DNA of 32,313 bases, taken from Bacteroidia bacterium (lineage in GTDB: Bacteria; Bacteroidota; Bacteroidia; SpSt-205). The position numbers and the translations under genes are program-made. The notes under the pieces were generated by a model. That model searched no databases. It was not told the origin of the DNA and saw only the letters and a list, made by a program, of their open reading frames with translations. Shown here one piece after another: positions 25,646 to 32,313 of the stretch (its first letter is position 1; the number at the start of each line of letters is the position of its first letter). The stretch lies in contig JANXAJ010000001.1 in the NCBI GenBank assembly GCA_025062295.1, positions 100,167 to 132,479 on the forward strand, written 5' to 3'.

Positions 25646-27427
25646 ATGGAGGCAAGCTCCATTCGGAATTTCTGCATTATTGCCCACATAGACCATGGCA
25701 AAAGCACGCTTGCGGATCGCCTCTTAGAATACACTGGGACTCTTTCCAGCCGTGAAATGATGGATCAAGTGTTAGACAGCATGGATTTAGAACGGGAGAA
25801 AGGGATCACTATCAAAAGTCACCCTATTCAAATGCGCTACCAGGGCTATATCTTGAATCTGATTGATACGCCGGGGCATGTAGATTTTTCATACGAGGTA
25901 TCTCGGGCAATTGCTGCCTGCGAGGGAGCCCTCCTTGTTATAGATGCCAGCCAAGGAATCCAAGCCCAAACTTTGGCGAATCTCTACCTTGCGTTAGAGC
26001 AGGATCTGGAGATCATTCCTGTCTTGAATAAGATAGACCTGCCTGCGGCTCGTCCTGAGGAGGTGCGTGAGCAGGTGGTAGAACTTCTGGGCTGTAAGCC
26101 AGAGGAAGTGCTTCTTGCCAGTGCAAAGGAGGGGATCGGGATAGAAGCCATTTTAGATGCGATCATTCAGCGAATTCCGCCGCCTCCAGATAAACGAGAA
26201 GCCCCTCTGCGGGCTCTTATATTTGATTCGCAATTTGATCCCTATCGGGGGGCTATTGCCTATGTGCGGCTCAAAGAGGGGGAACTACGAGCCGGGATGC
26301 GTATTCGTCTCATGGCTACAGGGGCAGAATATGTCGTCGAGGAGGTCGGAATCTTTCGACTCAAACGAGAGGCTACGGAGGTGCTTCCCTGCGGTTCTGT
26401 GGGATATGTGATTGCGAATATCAAAAACATTCGGGAAATCAAGGTAGGAGACACTATTACGGAGGTTCAGCATCCAGCGGTTGAACCCCTGAAAGGCTTT
26501 CGTGAGATGAAGCCAATGGTCTTTGCAGGATTCTACCCGATTGATTCCAATAAGTTTGGTGAGCTGCGGGAAGCGCTGGAAAAACTTCGCCTCAATGATG
26601 CGGCCATTCAGTTTGAGCCTGAAACCTCAGCTGCTCTTGGGTTTGGTTTTCGGGTCGGCTTCTTAGGGCTTCTTCATATGGAGATTGTTCAGGAACGGCT
26701 TTCTCGCGAGTTTGGAATGGAAGTCTTAGCTACGGTTCCAAATGTGGTGTATCATGCTTATCTCCGCACAGGCGAGATGGTAATCATCACTAATCCTGCT
26801 CATATGCCAGACCCTGCGAAACTGGACCGTTTAGAAGAGCCTTATGTGCGAGTTCAGATTATTACAGATAGCGCCTATATTGGACCTCTAATAGAGCTGT
26901 GCATAAGTCGCCGAGGTAGTTTCAAAAGTCAGACCTATCTATCTGCTACTCGCGTAGAATTGATATTTGAGATGCCCCTGGCAGAGGTGATTTTTGATTT
27001 CTATGATCGGCTCAAATCTCTTTCTCGGGGCTACGCCTCTCTGGATTATGAGCTAATTGGCTATCGGACAAGTGATCTTGTTCGGATGGATATTTTGCTC
27101 AATGGAGATCGGGTCGATGCTCTAAGCTGCATTATTCACCGGGAAAAGGCATATGACTGGGGTCGGCGTCTTTGCCAGAAACTCAAAGAACTCATTCCCC
27201 GACAGCAGTTTGAGGTAGCGATTCAAGCGGCTATCTATGGGCGAGTGATAGCGAGAGAGACTATCAAAGCTTTACGGAAGGATGTTACTGCCAAGTGCTA
27301 CGGTGGTGATATTACTCGCAAACGCAAGCTCTTGGAGCGCCAGAAAGAGGGCAAAAAGCGAATGCGTCAGTTGGGTACCATAGAGGTGCCTCAAGAGGCT
27401 TTCATTGCTGTGCTAAAACTTGACTAA
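25646..27427 (+). CDS. lepA: elongation factor 4 (LepA)
   Basis: Ribosome-dependent translational GTPase that acts in initiation or biogenesis and back-translocation under stress. The 593-residue product has G1 AHIDHGKST at 13-21, G3 DTPGHVDF, G4 NKID, domain II, the EF-G-like domains III and V, and the LepA-specific C-terminal domain including [23 protein letters not shown]. Full length and intact. First gene of a tight four-gene operon: the next ATG begins one base after its stop. Confidence 0.97.
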   Translation: MEASSIRNFCIIAHIDHGKSTLADRLLEYTGTLSSREMMDQVLDSMDLEREKGITIKSHPIQMRYQGYILNLIDTPGHVDFSYEVSRAIAACEGALLVIDASQGIQAQTLANLYLALEQDLEIIPVLNKIDLPAARPEEVREQVVELLGCKPEEVLLASAKEGIGIEAILDAIIQRIPPPPDKREAPLRALIFDSQFDPYRGAIAYVRLKEGELRAGMRIRLMATGAEYVVEEVGIFRLKREATEVLPCGSVGYVIANIKNIREIKVGDTITEVQHPAVEPLKGFREMKPMVFAGFYPIDSNKFGELREALEKLRLNDAAIQFEPETSAALGFGFRVGFLGLLHMEIVQERLSREFGMEVLATVPNVVYHAYLRTGEMVIITNPAHMPDPAKLDRLEEPYVRVQIITDSAYIGPLIELCISRRGSFKSQTYLSATRVELIFEMPLAEVIFDFYDRLKSLSRGYASLDYELIGYRTSDLVRMDILLNGDRVDALSCIIHREKAYDWGRRLCQKLKELIPRQQFEVAIQAAIYGRVIARETIKALRKDVTAKCYGGDITRKRKLLERQKEGKKRMRQLGTIEVPQEAFIAVLKLD

Positions 27428-27428
27428 A

Positions 27429-27977
27429 ATGGACTATAAGACGAGCCTCCACAAGCTGACCGATGAGTATCAGCGGGAACGACGCCGCCCTATTGGTCAG
27501 GCAGCGATGGAGATTCTGATACAGGTATTTCCGGCAGTTCTCGTAGCTCAGGCTGATGGCTTTACGGATACTTCAGAGGTGCAGCGCTTAGAGGAAATCT
27601 TGGCATTCCTCTGTAGGGAGCAGGGGGTGTCTTTGCAGGAACTGGACTGGACTGCAGAATTGCGCTACTTAGCCATAGATGCGGACTTTTGGCGAGCTGC
27701 TTTTCTGAGCACTCTCCGAGCTTTCCTTCAAGAAAAGCCAGAGCGTTACAAGCAGCAGGTAGAGTTTTTATATGCTACTGCTGCTGCTAGTACGGGAGAT
27801 GTGGTGCGCAATCTTCTACTGCGGCTTCGGCGGCAGGACCTTTTGAATCAAGAGCCTCTTCATCTCATCTCCGAAAAGGAGCGAATGGAGATAGAGCGGC
27901 TTGTACAAGAGCTTGGGATTGACACAGTTCCTGAAGCGCTAAGCTACCTTTACTCTCTCCTTGAAAAGCATGGCTAA
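27429..27977 (+). CDS. TerB-like all-alpha protein, function unknown
   Basis: A 182-residue helical protein. The segment AVLVAQADGFTDTSEVQRLEEIL (starting about residue 35) resembles the first helices of the TerB/DjlA-like fold, whose hallmark is a hydrophobic-Ala-x-ADG-x-hydrophobic pattern followed by an acidic helix. The rest is charged helix with no other motif. No signal peptide. I chose the ATG one base after the lepA stop; an in-frame TTG at 27420 inside lepA is less likely. Its end overlaps the ppx/gppA start by 8 bp. The TerB resemblance is by eye only. Confidence 0.65.
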   Translation: MDYKTSLHKLTDEYQRERRRPIGQAAMEILIQVFPAVLVAQADGFTDTSEVQRLEEILAFLCREQGVSLQELDWTAELRYLAIDADFWRAAFLSTLRAFLQEKPERYKQQVEFLYATAAASTGDVVRNLLLRLRRQDLLNQEPLHLISEKERMEIERLVQELGIDTVPEALSYLYSLLEKHG

Positions 27978-29541
27978 AAAAGTAGCGGCATTTGACTTAG
28001 GGACAAATTCCTTTCATCTCTTAGTGGCGCTTATAGATGAGGAGCGTCAGGAAGTTCGGCTGGAGCGTCGTCGGCGAGAGTTTGTCTTTTTGGGGCGAGA
28101 GATGAAGGGGGAGCCGCCCGTTTTTTCAGAGGTTGGAATGGAGCGGGCGATGGAGACCCTGCGTCACCTCGTGAAAGAGGCTCAACAAGCAGGAAGTGAG
28201 CATTTCGTGGTTTGTGCCACCGAGGCTTTCCGACGAGCTCAAAATGCTTCCCTCTTTATAGAGGCAGTCCGACATGAGCTCGGATTAGAAGTTCGGATTC
28301 TCACTGGCGCAGAGGAAGCTCGCCTTATTCACGAGGGTGTGAGAGCAGGCCTGCCACTGCCAGAGGCAGCTTACTTAGTCATGGATATTGGAGGGGGATC
28401 CGTTGAATTTATTTGGGGAGAAAAAGGAGAGATTCGTTACCTTTTCAGCGTACCCCTGGGGGTTACAGCCCTTTTTCAGCGCTTCCCAGAACCTGATCCT
28501 CTCTCCCCAGCAGTAGTAGAGGCGATTCAAAAGCTGATACGAAAAACTCTGGAACCCCATCTTTCCGCTCTCCCTCAAGAAACAATTCATCATTTGATAG
28601 GGACTTCTGGTACCTTCAAGACACTGGGACGCCTCATCGCTCATCATGCAGGGGATAGCACGGCTGCCCAAACGATTCATGGCTATCGCTTTGGGCCTAT
28701 GCTTTTCTATCCTATCTATCAAAAACTTCTTACAGTTCCCCTCACTGGGCGCCTCCAACTCCGAGGCATGCAAGCGGAAAGGGCTCCTTACCTTCCTTAT
28801 GGGGCTCTTTTAGTTCAGGAAATCCTCCATACCTTTCCAATTCAGAATATTACTATTAGCGAGTATGCGCTGAGAGAAGGGATTATTTATGATTATGCTC
28901 GTCATCTCTTTGAGGTCTTTCCTTTAGAGGAAAAGCCTCTGCGTGAGCGAAGTGTGCAGATGCTGGGTCAGAAATACCAACTGCCTGAGATGCATGCATA
29001 CCTTACTCGCCTCTGGGCAGAGAGGCTCTTTGATATTTTCAAGCCCCTTCATCACTTGGGGGCCCTTGAGCGCGAATGGCTCGGTTATGCTGCTTACCTC
29101 CATGATATTGGGCATTTTATCAATCCAAGCGGACATCACAAACATGGATTATACATCCTCCTCAACAGCTCTATGCCAGGCTTTTCACCTGAGGAGCTTC
29201 TTATCATAGCGAACTTAGTCCGATATCATAGGAAAAGCCTGCCCTCTTCCGAACATTTTCACTATAGTGCCCTTCCGAGGAGTCAGAAAAAAGTGATAGG
29301 GCTTTTATCTCCTCTTCTCAGACTTGCCGACCTTTTTGCTAAGTTTCTTCAACATGAGCCAAGACGGGTCTCTGCTCAATGGAGTGAGATTCAGGTGGAA
29401 ATCAGTGTGGATACGTCAGATGGGGGAGCGGGGCGGCATTTGCCTGCTATCTATGCTGGGGTGCAAGACTTTTTTGAGCGCAGCTATAATCGACAGCTGG
29501 TCATATGCCTTTCCTGGCAGCCGGTCTTTTCCTCTTCCTGA
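27970..29541 (+). CDS. Ppx/GppA exopolyphosphatase / pppGpp phosphohydrolase with HD domain
   Basis: Hydrolyses terminal phosphates of polyphosphate or the gamma phosphate of pppGpp. The 523-residue product has two ASKHA lobes starting FDLGTNSFHLLVA (about 8-20), ATEAFR, GAEEARLIHEGV, the nucleotide-loop motif VMDIGGGSVEF, and the second phosphate motif IGTSGTFKTLGRLI. The C-terminal HD-like domain carries the intact pair in AAYLHDIGHFI and downstream His residues (HHKHG, RYHRK), as in the long Ppx/GppA type. ATG 27970 overlaps the preceding gene by 8 bp. An in-frame TTG at 27961 is an alternative. Sequence alone does not separate Ppx from GppA. Confidence 0.92.
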   Translation: MAKKVAAFDLGTNSFHLLVALIDEERQEVRLERRRREFVFLGREMKGEPPVFSEVGMERAMETLRHLVKEAQQAGSEHFVVCATEAFRRAQNASLFIEAVRHELGLEVRILTGAEEARLIHEGVRAGLPLPEAAYLVMDIGGGSVEFIWGEKGEIRYLFSVPLGVTALFQRFPEPDPLSPAVVEAIQKLIRKTLEPHLSALPQETIHHLIGTSGTFKTLGRLIAHHAGDSTAAQTIHGYRFGPMLFYPIYQKLLTVPLTGRLQLRGMQAERAPYLPYGALLVQEILHTFPIQNITISEYALREGIIYDYARHLFEVFPLEEKPLRERSVQMLGQKYQLPEMHAYLTRLWAERLFDIFKPLHHLGALEREWLGYAAYLHDIGHFINPSGHHKHGLYILLNSSMPGFSPEELLIIANLVRYHRKSLPSSEHFHYSALPRSQKKVIGLLSPLLRLADLFAKFLQHEPRRVSAQWSEIQVEISVDTSDGGAGRHLPAIYAGVQDFFERSYNRQLVICLSWQPVFSSS

Positions 29542-30947
29542 AGTGGGCATGCGCGCAGGGAGCTCAGCCAAAGCTGCATACTTTACCTGAGCTTCGTACT
29601 AAAGCCCCAACTGTTTGGATAGGATTAGCTTGGCGCCACTTTCCCTATCAATGGGAGATAGGTGAGGTGGTAACTCGGATGATCTGCTTAGAAGCTCAGA
29701 AACCGCCTTTTTCTTATTGGGCGGAAAGTTTAGGCATTTTTCTCTCTAAATGGAGCGGTCCGATAGGCGCTGCTCTTTCTTTGAGAGTGCCTCGGTCAGC
29801 CCTTATCCCTGCGATTGAGTGGCTGTATGAGCTTTTAGCGCACTTTCCACAGACGCCTTCCCTCACTTGGTTCCTTGCTCTCCGAGCATACCAACGAGAA
29901 TGGGAAGGCTTTTCTTTAGAAAAAGAGCTCTTTTGGAGGGTCTGTTATCCAAATCAGCGACCTATGGATTTTTCTTGGGAAGACCTTGCTTTGTATGTAA
30001 ATCGTTACTTAGCTCCAGAGTCCCTTCATTTAGTAGTAGGGGCAGAGCTTTCCTTTCGTGAGCGTGTGCGCCTGAGTCGCTCACTCTTTCGCTCTCGTAT
30101 GTCGTTTATTCAGGGTACCCCTCCATTACCACCTTCTGCTTCCTCTCCCGACACGGTGGATACAAACTTGTGGGCTTATCCAGCGTATGCTACCCTGCTA
30201 TTGCCTCTGTCCTCTTCTTGGGCAGAAAAGATTGCATATATCGGAGCCTTTCTGAACCGATGGCATTATGAAGCTCCTCCCCTCCGCTGGCAGGGGCGCT
30301 TCTGGGGCGATTCTGCCTATCTCCTTCAAGCTCGCTTAGATAGAGCGAGTTACATTTTTCTCCGCACCCTTGAGTTCCTCGCTCCTCGGGATAGTATTGA
30401 GCTTCAGGCATGGCAATCTGCTTACAAGTTATTCTGCGCTTCTATGAGAGCTGCCCCTGAGCTCTTTTTGGATATATGGATTCCTTTTGTCCTGCGGGGT
30501 GATACGATAAACCTCTCTGACACTCTGCCTACTGCGGTATGGCAGAGAGGGTGGAAATTTAGAGCCCACGGGATTTGGCTGGTGAATGAGTGGATAGAGA
30601 TAGAAGAGGAGAGGTCCTCTGAGGATTCCCTTCCAATACTTCCTTCCTCTGAGCAAGAGAAAATTTCTCCTCCTGATTTTTTATGGGAGGGGCGTGGGTC
30701 TCCTCCGCTAAGGGAATGGGCAGCAGCTTTGCGCCTTTTTTGGGAGCGAGAGGAAAGGTTAGTGCCCTGCGACCTGATTGGGTACTATAGGCGTCGAAAA
30801 GACCAGAGAGCCCTCATCAAACGCCTTCATGACCTGAGAAAAACGATGATTCAACTGTATGGTGTGCCTCCGCAGGCTCTGCGTGTAATGATAGATTTGC
30901 GTCAGCCGGACTTTTCCCCTCACTCCATCCGACTCAAATGCTACTGA
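29505..30947 (+). CDS. exported degenerate M16 (insulinase-like) protein with OmpA-like tail
   Basis: Periplasmic, 480 residues. A signal peptide (MPFLAAGLFLFLKWACAQ) is followed by a fold pattern like M16 peptidases: VWIGLAWRH..., a domain ending YVNRYLAPESLHLVVGAEL, which matches the family's conserved 'P-x-N/S-hydrophobic-VVG' strand. The catalytic HxxEH is absent, so it should be an inactive subunit; M16 proteins in bacteria often pair active and inactive chains. The last 64 residues (CDLIGYYRRRKDQ..., LRKTMIQLYGVPPQALRVMI) resemble the OmpA peptidoglycan-binding fold, where similar spacing of Gly-Tyr, an LSxxRA helix and GVxxxR occurs, but key residues differ. The ATG is within ppx/gppA (37-bp overlap). 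No active M16 partner lies in the window. Confidence 0.6.
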   Translation: MPFLAAGLFLFLKWACAQGAQPKLHTLPELRTKAPTVWIGLAWRHFPYQWEIGEVVTRMICLEAQKPPFSYWAESLGIFLSKWSGPIGAALSLRVPRSALIPAIEWLYELLAHFPQTPSLTWFLALRAYQREWEGFSLEKELFWRVCYPNQRPMDFSWEDLALYVNRYLAPESLHLVVGAELSFRERVRLSRSLFRSRMSFIQGTPPLPPSASSPDTVDTNLWAYPAYATLLLPLSSSWAEKIAYIGAFLNRWHYEAPPLRWQGRFWGDSAYLLQARLDRASYIFLRTLEFLAPRDSIELQAWQSAYKLFCASMRAAPELFLDIWIPFVLRGDTINLSDTLPTAVWQRGWKFRAHGIWLVNEWIEIEEERSSEDSLPILPSSEQEKISPPDFLWEGRGSPPLREWAAALRLFWEREERLVPCDLIGYYRRRKDQRALIKRLHDLRKTMIQLYGVPPQALRVMIDLRQPDFSPHSIRLKCY

Positions 30948-31443
30948 GAGTCCCTGGTTAGCCAGACCTGGAAGCTGCGTGAAAATCGCATGGGAGAAGA
31001 TTTCGTATCGCCGCAGAATCTCCTAAGGTCAGGATGCTCTTGCGCATACTCCTGCAGCGACTGCAGTCAGGTGGCTCAGCTGGTGACATCCTTTCGTAAC
31101 TCTCTATGGGCTCTAATCACTTCTGCTTAATCTTCCAAATTATAAACTCAATCACCCCCCGCAATAGCTAATAGAAACCTCCGTCAAACCTATTAGATGT
31201 AAAAATGAGTATCTGGATGGCTTTCCCTCCGGGCAAGTTAGGCTTTGAGGTCTACCATTTCGCACCGATGCAGCTCTCGGAAGGCTGTCATCTCTTGCCA
31301 ATACCGCTCTTTGAAGGCAGTGAGTTCAGTTTTTAGCTGAATCAGCTACTCTCTCTGCCAAAGTGTGAAGGTATAAGCTGACTTGTGCGCTCTTGTACTC
31401 AAGGTTACCCTGCTAAGAGGAGAAATATGCGTTGCACTTTACC
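30948..31443 (+). other. 496-bp gap with a possible gene remnant
   Basis: No intact gene between the M16-like stop and the TPR-protein promoter. No RNA gene recognised. The right-hand 200 bp of the bottom strand looks like decayed coding sequence (listed separately). The left part has only short frames in both directions and a 4-bp hairpin (CTGG-TTAG-CCAG) just after the M16-like stop. Confidence 0.45.
31238..31438 (-). pseudogene. possible remnant of a small coiled-coil protein
   Basis: One bottom-strand frame reads ...AHKSAYTFTLWQRE, TAG, then LIQLKTELTAFKERYWQEM and TAFRELHRCEMVDLKA, TAA. The composition is protein-like (amphipathic, Glu/Lys/Arg/Leu rich with aromatic residues). Both stops are one substitution from sense codons (TGG or CAG to TAG; CAA, GAA or AAA to TAA). 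The stretch between them is 36 codons. No start codon or promoter element. Could be chance; I cannot name a family. Confidence 0.3.
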
Positions 31444-31451
31444 TACTTTTG
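31444..31451 (+). promoter_or_regulatory. -7 promoter element of the TPR-protein gene
   Basis: TACTTTTG, identical to the usp element, ends 4 nt before the ATG at 31456. Predicted leaderless. Confidence 0.6.
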
Positions 31452-31455
31452 AGCT

Positions 31456-32313
31456 ATGAGACGATGGACTTTTATCCTACTTCTTTCTCTTGTATTTGCC
31501 CAGCTGCTCCGCCAGAGAGCCGATAGCCTTCTTAGGCAAGGGCGATATGCCTCTGCGCTCATGCTTTATGACTCACTCCTGCGCACGCAACCGATGCCCG
31601 ATACTCTGCGATTGGAGATCTATCTCAAAGGTGCCGAAGCGTGGAATGGGGTGAATAAGCCCCAAGAAGCTCTCTCATGGATAGCCCCTGCAGAGTTGCT
31701 GGCGCTGCGGCTGCGAGACACCCTCCGCTATGCAGAGCTGCTGGGCTGGAGGGGAATGTACCACCGTCAGCGCCGAGCCTATGCAGAGGCGGAGGCGGTG
31801 CTTCAGCAGGCTATCCGCCTGGTAGAGGAGAGCGGAGCGCAGGAGAGCCTGCTGTATGCAGCGCTATGGAGGCGTTGGGGTACCATAGCCTATGAACAAG
31901 GGAAATATGAGATAGCGGTGGAGCGTTATCGCCGAGGGGTTCAGGTACTGAAGGGGCTGGGGCTGGTGGAGCATCCCGACTATACCCGCATGCTGAATAA
32001 CTTGGCGAATGTGTATTATGCTCAAGGTCGGTATGGGGAAGCGGAGGCGCTATATTTGGAGGTGAAGGCGATACAGGCGAGGGTGCTGGGCACGGAGCAT
32101 CCCGACTATGCCCGCACGCTAAACAACTTAGCGCTCCTGTATTACAATCAAGGTCGGTATGGGGAAGCGGAGGCGCTATATTTGGAGGTGAAGGCGATAC
32201 AGGCGAGGATGCTGAGTACCGATCATCCTGACTATGCTAGTACGCTAAACAACTTAGCGCTCTTGTATTACAATCAAGGTCGGTATGGGGAGGCGGAGGC
32301 GTTGTATTTGGAG
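31456..32313 (+). CDS. exported TPR-repeat protein (kinesin-light-chain type), 5' part only
   Basis: Open from ATG 31456 to the window edge: 286 codons, incomplete at the 3' end. A signal-like N-terminus (MRRWTFILLLSLVFAQ) precedes irregular TPR helices (GRYASALMLYDSLL, AYAEAEAVLQQAIRL, GKYEIAVERYRRGV). From residue 172 come 42-residue TPR units of the kinesin-light-chain type (EHPDYARTLNNLALLYYNQG, RYGEAEALYLEVKAIQAR). Such arrays mediate protein binding and in bacteria often precede CHAT, kinase or cyclase domains, but here the C-terminus is missing. The repeat part uses GCG for Ala and GAG for Glu more uniformly than neighbouring genes. The ATG is 4 nt from an exact promoter element. Confidence 0.85.
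   Translation, partial: MRRWTFILLLSLVFAQLLRQRADSLLRQGRYASALMLYDSLLRTQPMPDTLRLEIYLKGAEAWNGVNKPQEALSWIAPAELLALRLRDTLRYAELLGWRGMYHRQRRAYAEAEAVLQQAIRLVEESGAQESLLYAALWRRWGTIAYEQGKYEIAVERYRRGVQVLKGLGLVEHPDYTRMLNNLANVYYAQGRYGEAEALYLEVKAIQARVLGTEHPDYARTLNNLALLYYNQGRYGEAEALYLEVKAIQARMLSTDHPDYASTLNNLALLYYNQGRYGEAEALYLE
31969..32313 (+). repeat. 126-bp tandem coding repeats (TPR units)
   Basis: Units start at 31969, 32095 and 32221, exactly 126 bp (42 codons) apart; the third is cut by the window edge. Units 2 and 3 are nearly identical in DNA over most of their length (for example CTAAACAACTTAGCGCTC), unit 1 less so, which points to recent duplication or gene conversion. More copies probably follow. 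Confidence 0.9.

Noticed and set aside
31969-32313. CRISPR-like direct repeats
   Set aside because: The 126-bp periodicity is in frame and encodes 42-residue TPR units, with no short repeat and unique-spacer structure.
1-32313. Insertion sequences, prophage, integrase or defence islands
   Set aside because: No transposase, integrase, terminal inverted repeats or recognisable defence genes were seen on either strand.

Overview
The window reads as a piece of a compact Bacteroidota (FCB group) chromosome. The taxonomic evidence is a BamA-family outer-membrane lipoprotein of the TamL type, a multi-repeat DUF349 protein, a tandem-domain universal stress protein, a long-form PurF, the near absence of Shine-Dalgarno sequences, and a promoter signature matching the Bacteroidota -7 consensus TAnnTTTG. 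I cannot name genus or species.

Layout, left to right. ClpB disaggregase (+). A minus-strand operon queA-pyrC-tamL with overlapping genes. Divergent from it, argS then purF-murQ (+). A very large secreted protein with a dockerin-like C-terminus (-), a tRNA-Cys (-) and a membrane-anchored M23 peptidase (-). A 0.5-kb gap without a convincing gene. pdhB (+), converging on a minus-strand DUF349-SpoU methyltransferase operon, with a universal stress protein (+) divergent from it. A GT-C glycosyltransferase (-), a small outer-membrane beta-barrel protein (+), an SDR oxidoreductase (-), then the plus-strand operon lepA - TerB-like - ppx/gppA - degenerate M16. A second 0.5-kb gap with a possible gene remnant. 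Finally the 5' part of a TPR-repeat protein cut by the window edge.

Most genes are housekeeping: proteostasis, envelope assembly, tRNA modification and charging, purine and pyrimidine synthesis, cell-wall recycling, pyruvate oxidation, translation, polyphosphate or (p)ppGpp turnover. Packing is extreme: same-strand genes overlap by 4-41 bp, and two convergent pairs overlap at their 3' ends by 44 and 53 bp.

The most interesting signal is regulatory. Nearly every gene that begins a transcription unit carries an 8-mer TAnnTTTG (or a one-mismatch form) ending only 3-10 nt, usually 4-5 nt, before the start codon. Seven operon-internal genes lack it. If this is the -7 element, transcription starts at or within a few nucleotides of the initiation codon, so leaderless mRNA would be the default here. 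The motif also corrects several start codons and marks a promoter for the tRNA. Three divergent pairs have their two elements back to back within 5-38 bp.
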